24,459 nt of DNA. It comes from a virus. The stretch spans positions 1 through 24,459 of the IMG/VR virus record IMGVR_UViG_3300002145_000078; one strand, 5' to 3'. How positions within the stretch are numbered: the stretch's first letter is position 1; the number at the start of each line of letters is the position of its first letter. Below, piece by piece: positions 8,234-14,078 of the stretch. Below the pieces are notes generated by a model. It saw nothing but the letters and a program-made list of their open reading frames with translations, was not told the origin of the DNA and searched no databases. Position numbers and translations under genes: made by a program.

Positions 8234-8818
8234 ATGCGTTTTCAAAAGATCCTTACGGACGTAGATGGCGTCTTGTTGGACTGGGAGACGGCCTTCCACG
8301 CATGGATGGCAGAAAAAGGATACGATCGTACGGGAGATTCAGAAATCTCCTACCACATGGACCAACTGTACGGGATCGACAAGGAACGTGCTAAAGAACT
8401 GATCTTGAGGTTCAACGAAAGTGCATGGATTGGATATCTCAAGCCACTGAGGGACTCAGTTGAGGTATTGCATGAAATGATGATACAGGAAGGTTTCCAT
8501 TTTGAAGCCATCACGTCACTTTCACTCGACCATTGGGCCGGTGAACTTCGACGCAAGAACCTAGAAAGATGGTTTGGTGCATCCGTGCGCCGTTGCATCT
8601 GCCTAGACTGTGGTGGAGATAAAGATGAGATCCTCAAGGAATATGATCCAACTTGGTGGATTGAGGATAAATGGGAAAATGCCATAGCAGGACTTAATGC
8701 CGGTCACCGAGTAATATTAATGAACCACGGACATAACCAAGATCGGACAGATGATCGCATATATAGAGCGGATAATTGGAAAGAAATATATAGTATCATA
8801 AAAGAGAACCCATTATAA
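8234..8818 (+). CDS. HAD-superfamily phosphatase, 5'-nucleotidase-like
   Basis: 194 residues. HAD motif I is DVDGVLLDW (Asp9 nucleophile, Asp11 acid/base), motif II is in AITSLS, motif III is Lys130 (GGDK) and motif IV is WIEDKWENA (Glu144-Asp145). The small cap between motifs I and II and the overall length fit the 5'(3')-deoxyribonucleotidase-like phage group; the substrate cannot be read. The ribosome site is AGGAGATAG. The stop codon overlaps the stop of the convergent minus-strand endonuclease by 6 bases. Confidence 0.85.
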   Translation: MRFQKILTDVDGVLLDWETAFHAWMAEKGYDRTGDSEISYHMDQLYGIDKERAKELILRFNESAWIGYLKPLRDSVEVLHEMMIQEGFHFEAITSLSLDHWAGELRRKNLERWFGASVRRCICLDCGGDKDEILKEYDPTWWIEDKWENAIAGLNAGHRVILMNHGHNQDRTDDRIYRADNWKEIYSIIKENPL

Positions 8819-9454
8819 ATATCGCCATCCAAGGTAAGCGGTTTTGCATCTTTTTCCTATTCCTTCCGGAGTGAGATCATATGCTAATGCCGCTTCCTTT
8901 CTGCTATTGTAAACTGTGCCATCCGGAGCAACACATTTTCGTCTTCCGTGCTGGCTAAGTTTGATCTTAGTTTCTTCACTATGGGGTTTTCTTTTTAGAT
9001 TACTTCTGCCCGGATTAAAATTATTTGGTTGGGTACCTTCAGTTATGTATATGTTTTTATCTCCGTTGGTATACCATCTTAAATTCTGTTCTTGTACGGC
9101 ACTCCTGCCGTACATAGAATTCTTCTCACCGGAAGTATCTCGATTTTTTATACCTATTTGATACTTTTCAGATTTAGACGTGTCGCCACCAGTTCCTGAT
9201 TCTTCACAAAGGTTAGCCCATTCTTTACTATCTGTTATGTTCCAAAGATTACTATAATACATTCCCCATTCTTTTAATTCACTTTTATCTTGACATTCCT
9301 TTAATAAGACTGTAGTATAAGTATAGCCGTGGTTAGCGAGATGGCTCTTCCATCTCGCTCCAGAACCGGTATACAGATGAAAATCTTTCTGTTTAGTTTG
9401 TCCGAGATACTTTAGACCAGTAACAGTATGAGTTTTAATATAGAGGTAATACAT
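8813..9454 (-). CDS. Second GIY-YIG homing endonuclease, antisense
   Basis: 213 residues. The GIY-YIG core appears as MYYLYIKTHTVTGLKYLGQT, with Arg in GARWKSH and Glu in the ELKEWGMYY region. It carries a NUMOD3-like motif (HSEETKIKLSQHG) and a C-terminal NUMOD1-like helix-turn-helix (SRKEAALAYDLTPEGIGKRC). I chose the ATG at 9454 because the GIY motif starts there; a TTG start seven codons upstream would run through the promoter octamer. AT-rich like the first endonuclease and opposite in strand to all its neighbours. It probably entered the gap between the HAD gene and the 9510 gene; no flanking repeat was seen. Confidence 0.92.
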   Translation of the reverse strand: MYYLYIKTHTVTGLKYLGQTKQKDFHLYTGSGARWKSHLANHGYTYTTVLLKECQDKSELKEWGMYYSNLWNITDSKEWANLCEESGTGGDTSKSEKYQIGIKNRDTSGEKNSMYGRSAVQEQNLRWYTNGDKNIYITEGTQPNNFNPGRSNLKRKPHSEETKIKLSQHGRRKCVAPDGTVYNSRKEAALAYDLTPEGIGKRCKTAYLGWRYL

Positions 9455-9459
9455 GAATA

Positions 9460-9467
9460 TATTTATC
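9460..9467 (-). promoter_or_regulatory. Late-type octamer GATAAATA 5 bases before the antisense GIY-YIG start
   Basis: On the minus strand GATAAATA, then TATTC, then ATG. No Shine-Dalgarno lies between. The same layout occurs at 5008, 11343 and 17850 (minus). Confidence 0.55.
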
Positions 9468-9509
9468 GAAGACAAGCCACAAAACTATAAAAGGAGTTAA
9501 TGTTAATAG

Positions 9510-9686
9510 GTGACAACCCATGAAGAAATCGTTTTAGCATTTCAGAACTACCTCAAAGAGAGCGAAAACTTTGAGGGAAATGACGTGAAAGCGGCAGCAG
9601 GTCGCGCACGTAAGGCTCTGATGGATCTCAACAAGCTGTCCAAGACACGGAGAGCTGAGATCCAAGAGCGCAAGAACTCCATGTAA
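9510..9686 (+). CDS. Small basic helical phage protein (GTG start)
   Basis: 58 residues, reading MTTHEEIVLAF, then FEGNDVKAAAGRARKALMD, then LNKLSKTRRAEIQERKNSM. It is highly helical and basic, the style of a nucleic-acid-binding or structural accessory protein common in T4-like phages. The start is a GTG because an in-frame stop lies at 9507. The ribosome site AAGGAG (9491-9496) is 13 bases away, and an ATG at 9500 in another frame opens a 7-codon ORF whose stop at 9521-9523 overlaps this gene, so start-stop coupling is possible. No function is assigned. Confidence 0.7.
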   Translation: MTTHEEIVLAFQNYLKESENFEGNDVKAAAGRARKALMDLNKLSKTRRAEIQERKNSM

Positions 9687-9691
9687 GATGG

Positions 9692-9699
9692 GGTAAATA
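9692..9699 (+). promoter_or_regulatory. Late-type octamer GGTAAATA
   Basis: Lies just after the stop of the 58-residue gene and 16 bases before a TTG-started small ORF. A hairpin GTGAG (9703-9707)/CTCAC (9722-9726), with an inner GGC/GCC, follows it. Confidence 0.4.
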
Positions 9700-9715
9700 G
9701 AAGTGAGAGGCGCGG

Positions 9716-9832
9716 TTGCCACTCACATACAAAAGACCGCAAGAACGCAGGGGCATCCAGCTTCGCTACAAGGCGAGCTATGCTCCAGATCCATTCCCTA
9801 CGGCACCTAACTACGTCAAAAATAGCCGTTGA
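9716..9832 (+). CDS. Small Pro/Tyr-rich ORF, 38 residues (TTG start)
   Basis: The TTG-started frame gives MPLTYKRPQERRGIQ, then LRYKASYAPDPFPTAPNYVK, then NSR. The rich and ordered composition (Arg, Tyr, Pro, no low-complexity runs) is unlike random frames, and a stop at 9704 limits the start to this TTG. A weak GAGAGG precedes it. The start lies in the hairpin 9703-9726, so translation may be repressed when the hairpin forms. Its stop overlaps the -35 of the next promoter. The product is not recognised. Confidence 0.5.
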   Translation: MPLTYKRPQERRGIQLRYKASYAPDPFPTAPNYVKNSR

Positions 9833-9857
9833 CAAACAGTAGGCGTCAGCGTATTGT
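9829..9857 (+). promoter_or_regulatory. Sigma-70-like promoter of the 9911 gene
   Basis: TTGACA (9829-9834), 17-bp spacer, TATTGT (9852-9857). The predicted start is near 9864. The -10 lies in the left arm and loop of the inverted repeat 9839-9879. Confidence 0.75.
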
Positions 9858-9879
9858 CTGACTTTACGTTGACGCCTAC
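9839..9879 (+). repeat. 15-bp inverted repeat spanning the -10 element
   Basis: Arms 9839-9853 and 9865-9879 pair throughout with a single G-T; the loop is 11 bases. RNA started at the local promoter contains only the right arm, so the repeat is either a repressor operator or a hairpin formed only in read-through RNA. There is no U-run after it, so it is not a standard terminator. Confidence 0.75.
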
Positions 9880-9910
9880 GCAACACACAAACCCAAACAA
9901 GGAGAGTTGA

Positions 9911-10189
9911 ATGGCCAAGAAGAAGGGTGGCAAGAGCAAGGGGTACGTTTCCAGCGGCCAGGTCGGAACCAACCGCCAGCTGAAGAAGCAGGCCCGTCGT
10001 GAGTGGATGGTCTCGTGGGACCGTCTCGAAGCCCAGCGCAGTGCCTGGAAGAAAGGCAAGCGGGTGATGCTCACCATTCCGAACCCCAACCAGTCGGAGA
10101 CCAAGAAGCCGTTCGTCCGCGTCGAAGCAAAGACGGTTTGGGGCGATCCTCGTGCCAAGAACAAAGAGGACAAGCACGCAAGCGCCTGA
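9911..10189 (+). CDS. Small strongly basic phage protein
   Basis: 92 residues with a lysine-rich N-terminus (MAKKKGGKSKGYVSSGQVGT) and further basic stretches (RQLKKQARREW, KKGKRVMLTI), implying nucleic-acid or ribosome contact. The family is not recognised. It has its own strong promoter and a good ribosome site (AAGGAGAG), and its codons are more GC-rich than its neighbours, so high early expression is likely. A second frame at 10003-10194 is a shadow. Confidence 0.8.
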   Translation: MAKKKGGKSKGYVSSGQVGTNRQLKKQARREWMVSWDRLEAQRSAWKKGKRVMLTIPNPNQSETKKPFVRVEAKTVWGDPRAKNKEDKHASA

Positions 10190-10208
10190 CCTGATTCCGA
10201 CGCCTGCA

Positions 10209-10245
10209 TAGATTCCTCCGCTAAATAGTCCAGCGGAGGAATCTA
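10209..10245 (+). promoter_or_regulatory. Late promoter inside an RBS-hiding hairpin (nuclease leader)
   Basis: A perfect 14-bp stem pairs 10209-10222 with 10232-10245; the loop is 9 bases. The right arm contains the ribosome site GGAGGA (10235-10240), 5 bases before the ATG. The late-type octamer GCTAAATA (10220-10227) runs from the left arm into the loop. Transcription from it would start near 10233, dropping the left arm and freeing the site, whereas read-through RNA from upstream would be closed. The layout is that of T4 genes e, soc and 49. Confidence 0.8.
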
Positions 10246-10677
10246 ATGCACACATATCATGTAGTAATCAAACGCATCGTTGACGGCGATACAGTCGACG
10301 TAGACATCGATCTAGGATTCAACATGTGGATCCTAAATGAGCGAATCAGGCTCAGTGGGATTGATGCACCCGAGGAACGCACCTCAGATTCGGAAGAAAA
10401 GATATTCGGGCAGTACGCGACCAAGTACGTCGAGGATCGACTTCCTGTCGGTTCCAAAGCCGTCTATCGCTCCGAAGAGTTCCAAGCTGAGAAATATGGT
10501 CGTTCTCTTGGAGACTTCCTCATATACGACGGATTAGAAGATGCAGAAGTACCATTGACTGAAGTCATGATACGAGATAATGTAGCAGTCCGTTACACCT
10601 CGGATGACAAAGCCCTAATGGAACAGAAGCACGCGGAGAATCGTAAGATACTCCGTGATAAGGGACTAGTCGGCTAA
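10246..10677 (+). CDS. Staphylococcal-nuclease-like (TNase/SNc) enzyme
   Basis: 143-residue Ca2+-dependent nuclease of the SNase OB-fold. Metal and catalytic residues are present: Asp13 and Asp15 in RIVDGDTVDVDI, Arg35, Asp40 and Glu43 in RLSGIDAPEER, and Arg86 in KYGRSLGDF (the partner of SNase Arg87). It has no signal peptide, so it acts inside the cell unless released by lysis; host DNA or RNA breakdown late in infection is a reasonable role. Expression should be delayed by the leader hairpin with its embedded late promoter. Confidence 0.92.
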   Translation: MHTYHVVIKRIVDGDTVDVDIDLGFNMWILNERIRLSGIDAPEERTSDSEEKIFGQYATKYVEDRLPVGSKAVYRSEEFQAEKYGRSLGDFLIYDGLEDAEVPLTEVMIRDNVAVRYTSDDKALMEQKHAENRKILRDKGLVG

Positions 10678-10690
10678 TTAGCTAATTAGC
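10673..10690 (+). repeat. 18-bp perfect palindrome upstream of the lysin promoter
   Basis: GCTAATTAGCTAATTAGC equals its own reverse complement and contains two overlapping GCTAATTAGC units. It overlaps the nuclease stop codon and ends 2 bases before the -35 element at 10693. It is a candidate operator or activator site. Confidence 0.7.
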
Positions 10691-10692
10691 TA

Positions 10693-10721
10693 TTGACATC
10701 ATGTGACTTTTAAGTTAAACT
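10693..10721 (+). promoter_or_regulatory. Sigma-70-like promoter of the SleB lysin
   Basis: TTGACA (10693-10698), 17-bp spacer, TAAACT (10716-10721). The predicted start near 10728 falls inside the left arm of the large hairpin 10714-10761. Confidence 0.65.
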
Positions 10722-10761
10722 CTGTGTGTTTGCTACTTGAAACAGACACACGGAGTTTAGC
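10714..10761 (+). promoter_or_regulatory. 19-bp hairpin covering the lysin ribosome site
   Basis: 10714-10732 pairs with 10743-10761 including a few G-U pairs; the loop is 10 bases. The right arm holds the ribosome site CGGAG (10751-10755) and ends exactly at the ATG at 10762. RNA initiated from the -10 at 10716 lacks most of the left arm, so only read-through RNA can form the full hairpin. Confidence 0.75.
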
Positions 10762-11337
10762 ATGAGAAGCACATTGCTTGCGGCGTTGATCGTCGCAGCC
10801 ACATCAACGTCTGCAATCGCCGATACCAGCTTCGGTCAATATAACGTTGCAGACCTCCCAACCGATGAAGCCACTGCCGAAGTTGAGTGCCTTGCGCTTA
10901 ACCTCTACTACGAGGCGCGCGGAGACAACGCTGCTGGAATCTATGCAGTAGCAGACGTCACAATGAACAGGGTCGTCGATCCGCGGTATCCGAACACCGT
11001 TTGCGATGTCGTGAAGCAAGGTTCTCTCAGAGATGGCAACATCTATACATACCGGAAAGATCCTGAAACTGGCGAAGTGAAGCAGTATCCTTCTTGCCAG
11101 TTCAGTTGGTATTGCGATGGCAAGTCAGACGATCCATATAACGAAGAGCTTTACAGCAAGATGACCGACATGGCATTCAAGGCTCTTTACTTCAACCAGT
11201 TCCGTGGCATCACCGAAGGTGCGACGCACTACCATGCCACATACGTGAGCCCAAAGTGGACGAAGGATCTTAAACCGATTGGCCGTATCGGAGCTCATGT
11301 GTTCTATCGTTGGGACTACAAGGGTCCCGGAAGCTAA
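10762..11337 (+). CDS. SleB/CwlJ-type cell wall hydrolase with signal peptide (likely endolysin)
   Basis: 191 residues of the Hydrolase_2 family, which cleaves peptidoglycan. Residues 1-20 form a Sec-type signal peptide (MRSTLLAALIVAATSTSAIA) with an AIA-D cleavage site, so export would not need a holin. The catalytic Glu51 lies in LNLYYEARGD, followed by VADVTMNRVVD; the C-terminal half has the family HYHATYVSPKW and IGAHVFY segments. It is likely the phage lysin or a wall-remodelling enzyme. The neighbouring membrane protein at 11356 may belong to the same lysis unit. Translation is guarded by the leader hairpin, as expected for a lethal product. Confidence 0.92.
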   Translation: MRSTLLAALIVAATSTSAIADTSFGQYNVADLPTDEATAEVECLALNLYYEARGDNAAGIYAVADVTMNRVVDPRYPNTVCDVVKQGSLRDGNIYTYRKDPETGEVKQYPSCQFSWYCDGKSDDPYNEELYSKMTDMAFKALYFNQFRGITEGATHYHATYVSPKWTKDLKPIGRIGAHVFYRWDYKGPGS

Positions 11338-11342
11338 GATCC

Positions 11343-11350
11343 GGTAAATA
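11343..11350 (+). promoter_or_regulatory. Late-type octamer GGTAAATA 5 bases before the 507-residue gene
   Basis: GGTAAATA, then CGAGT, then ATG at 11356, without a Shine-Dalgarno site. It has the same spacing as the two homing-endonuclease starts. Confidence 0.5.
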
Positions 11351-11355
11351 CGAGT

Positions 11356-12879
11356 ATGGGATTAGGCATACTCGCGTTTCTAACGGCGCTTGTGATCAGC
11401 GCCGTTGCTATTTACTACTCGGTGGCAGGATTGGTTGCTATCTTCGCGGCAGCAACCATTCCTATCATCATCATGGGCAGTTCGCTTGAGATAGCAAAGC
11501 TGATCACTGCCGTCTGGCTCCACAGGTATTGGGGTCGAACGAAATGGTGGCTCAAGACATATCTCGCGGCCGCGGTCCTGGTACTTATGTTGATCACCAG
11601 CATGGGCATCTTCGGTTTCCTATCTAAAGCTCATATCGAACAGACTGCCGCTGGCGCCGAAGGTGCAGCCCAAGTCGAGCGACTGGATGCGGAAATAGCA
11701 CGCCAGCAAGCTATCATCGCACGAGCTGATGAGAAGATCCGGCAAGTCGAGACGAGCGGAACAGGCGCAGATGCTAACTTACAACAGCAGATAGACAAGG
11801 AACAAGCGCGTGTTGATAGCGCCTACGAGCGCATACAGCAGGCAGAAGCAAGCGTGGCGTCACGCTTGCAGCCTCTACAACAAGAACTAGACAACATCAA
11901 CAGCACACTAGCTGAACTGTCAACGGCACTCTCAAGCAATGAGGTTGAGAAGGCACAAGGTATCGTGGGTGCAGCACAAGATGGAAAGCTAGGTCCAAAG
12001 ACATCACAGAAGATCGAAGACTTCCGTATTGCGAAGCAGCAACGCAGGGAAGTGATCATCACGCAGATGGAAGACGCTCGTCGAGATAATCCGGGGATTG
12101 AGATCGCCCGTAAACAGATTGAAGATGGCAACGCACTCATCAATCGCTTACGCTCACAACTAGGACAAGGAAATGCAGCAGATATTGATTCCATAGTTGA
12201 CGAGCAGCAACAGCGTATCAAGGATGCCGACGAAGCACTAGACAAGCTCACCGAAGAGAAATACTCCATCCAAGCCGAACAGCGCAAGCTGGAAGCAGAA
12301 GTCGGTCCTATCAAGTACATCGCTGAGTTCGTGTTTGACACGACTGATCAGAGCACACTCGAAGAGTCGGTACGTTGGATGATCGTCGTGATCATCTTCG
12401 TCTTTGATCCGCTTGCCGTATTGTTGCTCATAGCCAGCCAATACACGTTCCGATATCATCGTGAGGATAATCCAGAACCACGAGATGAGCGTAAATGGAC
12501 GAAAATCATTCCGACTTTGACCATCAAGGATACCTTCCCGGAAAACACCGAAGAAGAGGAAGAAGCTTGGGCTAAACGGAAACAGGAAATCGCTAGAGAA
12601 AAGCGACAGCGCGAACACACGGTCCCAGAATCCACCATGCCGGTTGAAGAATTGCTCGAGCTAACGCCCGAGGAAAAGGATCGTGCAGCAAGATTTGAGG
12701 TCCTTGAGCAAGACATAGACATGAAAGCTGCAAAGGTCAGATGGAAAGATGAGAATCCAGACCAGACCTTGAAGGAATACAAGAACGCATATATAAAAGG
12801 ACACATTGACAAGCTACCATGGGAAGATTATGTCGAAGATCCTATTGATAACACCACCGGACAAGATCCACAATCTTGA
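11356..12879 (+). CDS. Large inner-membrane protein with coiled coil and peptidoglycan-binding-like motif
   Basis: 507 residues. Three membrane segments lie at about 4-24, 27-48 and 67-90, and a fourth at about 342-362 (MIVVIIFVFDPLAVLLLIA). Between them is a long coiled coil (100-320) rich in Gln, Glu and Arg. Within it, residues 196-226 (VEKAQGIVGAAQDGKLGPKT, then SQKIEDF) match the helix-turn-helix pattern of the peptidoglycan-binding domain 1 family. The C-terminal 140 residues are charged and cytoplasmic-looking. The topology suggests a loop in the periplasm touching the wall. Being next to the lysin, it could serve lysis or its timing, or superinfection control; this is inference. No known family name is certain. 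Confidence 0.85.
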   Translation: MGLGILAFLTALVISAVAIYYSVAGLVAIFAAATIPIIIMGSSLEIAKLITAVWLHRYWGRTKWWLKTYLAAAVLVLMLITSMGIFGFLSKAHIEQTAAGAEGAAQVERLDAEIARQQAIIARADEKIRQVETSGTGADANLQQQIDKEQARVDSAYERIQQAEASVASRLQPLQQELDNINSTLAELSTALSSNEVEKAQGIVGAAQDGKLGPKTSQKIEDFRIAKQQRREVIITQMEDARRDNPGIEIARKQIEDGNALINRLRSQLGQGNAADIDSIVDEQQQRIKDADEALDKLTEEKYSIQAEQRKLEAEVGPIKYIAEFVFDTTDQSTLEESVRWMIVVIIFVFDPLAVLLLIASQYTFRYHREDNPEPRDERKWTKIIPTLTIKDTFPENTEEEEEAWAKRKQEIAREKRQREHTVPESTMPVEELLELTPEEKDRAARFEVLEQDIDMKAAKVRWKDENPDQTLKEYKNAYIKGHIDKLPWEDYVEDPIDNTTGQDPQS

Positions 12880-13225
12880 TCCAGCCTTCTTGCTCATCTG
12901 TCCAACAGACGAAGCCAAAGCAGAATTCCAAGCAACCTTAGCACAAAGCAATGAAGGTATCCGCATTTACTGGTACCGTGAATCAGACCAAGACATTGAT
13001 TGGCTCTTGGACGTATTCCAAGCGGCCACCGCGGTATACATAGATCTAGACAATTCTCCTCCAGAAGTACGCGAGATCGCGGCATTTTTTATCGCGCATT
13101 CAAAGACTTACTGGTTGACAAATGGGGCTGTCTTGTCTTATAGTAATCTAAGCGTCAACAGGGTGTATGACATGTCCTGGGCGCTTAGTCAGGTAAAAGG
13201 AGAGAGTATCCCCAATGAGGAATAA
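12830..13225 (+). CDS. Hypothetical phage protein
   Basis: 131 residues starting MSKILLITPPDKIHNLDPAF. The ATG at 12830 follows GGGAAG and lies inside the last 50 bases of the membrane-protein gene; an upstream TTG at 12806 is less likely. It has alternating beta and helix segments (ILLITPP, FLLICPT, IRIYWY, AVYIDLD, TYWLTN), suggesting a small Rossmann-like or response-regulator-like alpha/beta fold, but no active-site motif. The distal part also carries the promoter for S21. Confidence 0.8.
   Translation: MSKILLITPPDKIHNLDPAFLLICPTDEAKAEFQATLAQSNEGIRIYWYRESDQDIDWLLDVFQAATAVYIDLDNSPPEVREIAAFFIAHSKTYWLTNGAVLSYSNLSVNRVYDMSWALSQVKGESIPNEE
13115..13144 (+). promoter_or_regulatory. Intragenic sigma-70-like promoter for S21
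   Basis: TTGACA (13115-13120), 18-bp spacer, TATAGT (13139-13144) inside the upstream coding region, about 70 bases before the S21 start. GTTGAC (13114-13119) and GTCAAC (13154-13159) form a 6-bp inverted repeat around it. Confidence 0.6.
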
Positions 13226-13454
13226 CCAGAAGGACCGTCCACAGGGAGGTCTAACGGTAGAGGTAAGAAACGGAGACTTTGGTAAGGCTCTCCGGGTCTT
13301 CAAAAAGAAAGTGCAGGACGACGGTATCTTGCAAGAGTACAAGGAACGTCAGTTCTACATGAAGCCTTCGGAAAAGCGTAATCGCGCGAAGGCCGCTGGC
13401 CGCTCACGCTGGCTGAAGAAGCAGGCAAAGCAGCGGGCAGAATGGGGATACTAA
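13215..13454 (+). CDS. rpsU: Ribosomal protein bS21 homologue
   Basis: 79 residues. The segment LTVEVRNGDFGKALRVFKKK, followed by VQDDGILQEYKERQFYMKPSEKRNRAKA at residues 33-60, lines up along its whole length with bacterial S21, including the start of the basic C-terminal helix. S21 sits in the 30S platform near the anti-Shine-Dalgarno end of 16S rRNA and influences initiation. A phage copy could replace the host protein and bias ribosomes toward phage messages; phage S21 genes are known, mainly from aquatic phages. It overlaps the previous gene by 11 bases and probably has its own promoter at 13115. Its ribosome site is AAAAGGAGAG, slightly distant. Confidence 0.92.
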   Translation: MRNNQKDRPQGGLTVEVRNGDFGKALRVFKKKVQDDGILQEYKERQFYMKPSEKRNRAKAAGRSRWLKKQAKQRAEWGY

Positions 13455-13455
13455 T

Positions 13456-13469
13456 GGGATAAATATCCC
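13456..13469 (+). promoter_or_regulatory. Short palindromic hairpin with late octamer after S21
   Basis: GGGAT-AAAT-ATCCC, immediately after the S21 stop, contains GATAAATA (13458-13465). It abuts the -35 of the hsp20 promoter. It may be a late promoter, a weak hairpin 3' end, or both. Confidence 0.45.
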
Positions 13470-13498
13470 TTGACAACAACTGGTTAGGATACTATGTT
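13470..13498 (+). promoter_or_regulatory. Sigma-70-like promoter of hsp20
   Basis: TTGACA (13470-13475), 17-bp spacer, TATGTT (13493-13498). The hsp20 leader is about 50 bases long. Confidence 0.65.
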
Positions 13499-13504
13499 GT
13501 TGTC
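13472..13504 (+). repeat. 9-bp inverted repeat enclosing the hsp20 promoter spacer
   Basis: GACAACAAC (13472-13480) and GTTGTTGTC (13496-13504) are perfect complements 15 bases apart. They overlap the -35 and -10, as an operator would. Confidence 0.7.
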
Positions 13505-13555
13505 TGCGGTGCTCATTGAGGCCGCACAGATCTTGCTTATGAAAGGAGAACTGAA

Positions 13556-13978
13556 ATGACAAGACTAGATCTACCCACAATCGCACGAGGAACAGTTGGC
13601 TTTGATCGCCTCTTCAACGAGGTTGATCGAATGTTCGCCAATTCCGTCTCAACCGGATTTCCTCCGTACAACATCGTCCTCGTGGACGACAACAAGTACG
13701 AGGTGACACTGGCAGTGGCTGGATTCTCGATGGATGACATCGAGATCACCCAGGACGGAAACGTGCTTCGTGTTGAGGGTACGACACCAGAAGCAGAAGA
13801 CGTGACCTACCTGCACAAGGGTATCGCGGCACGTTCGTTCAAGCGTGAGTTCGCGCTTGCGGACCATGTGCGAGTAGAGTCCGCAGACCTCGAGAACGGC
13901 ATGCTCACCATAGCGTTGGTGCGCGAAGTTCCTGAGGCACTACAGCCGAAAAAGATCGCTATCACGCAGCGTTCCTAA
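13556..13978 (+). CDS. Small heat-shock protein, Hsp20/IbpA type
   Basis: 140-residue ATP-independent holdase. The alpha-crystallin domain spans about 36-132: PPYNIVLVDDNKYEVTLAVA, then GFSMDDIEITQDGNVLRVEG, and the late-strand motif LENGMLTIALVREVPE. The short N-terminal arm (FDRLFNEVDRMFANS) matches the IbpA/IbpB style. Hsp20 genes are frequent in T4-like cyanophages and related marine phages, where they are thought to help capsid or scaffold folding. It has its own promoter and the good ribosome site AAAGGAGAAC. It is monocistronic up to the structured element at 13991. Confidence 0.95.
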   Translation: MTRLDLPTIARGTVGFDRLFNEVDRMFANSVSTGFPPYNIVLVDDNKYEVTLAVAGFSMDDIEITQDGNVLRVEGTTPEAEDVTYLHKGIAARSFKREFALADHVRVESADLENGMLTIALVREVPEALQPKKIAITQRS

Positions 13979-13990
13979 GGTAAACTGAGG

Positions 13991-14065
13991 GCGGCGGGCG
14001 AAGCTTGGAGATTTGGATCTCTACTGAGGATTAGGTCCTCGAATCTAAGCTCGCCGCTCATTTTT
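13991..14065 (+). terminator. Structured terminator/attenuator between hsp20 and clpS
   Basis: A closing stem (GCGGCG 13991-13996 with CGCCGC 14052-14057, or GGCGA 13997-14001 with TCGCC 14051-14055 plus GCTT/AAGC) encloses two hairpins, GAGAT-TTGG-ATCTC (14008-14021) and GAGGA-TTAGG-TCCTC (14026-14040), forming a three-way junction. It is followed by five T (14061-14065). AGATT (14009-14013) can instead pair with AATCT (14042-14046), giving a second fold. clpS begins 13 bases after the T run with no promoter seen in between. Confidence 0.6.
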
Positions 14066-14078
14066 CTAAGAGGTAATG

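Noticed and set aside
8814-8821. Perfect T4 late octamer TATAAATA on the plus strand
   Set aside because: It overlaps the HAD stop codon and points into the 3' end of the antisense endonuclease; no plus gene starts until 9510.
13989-14060. tRNA-like gene between hsp20 and clpS
   Set aside because: The size is similar, but there is no 7-bp acceptor stem with CCA position, no anticodon arm with a 7-base loop and no proper T arm.
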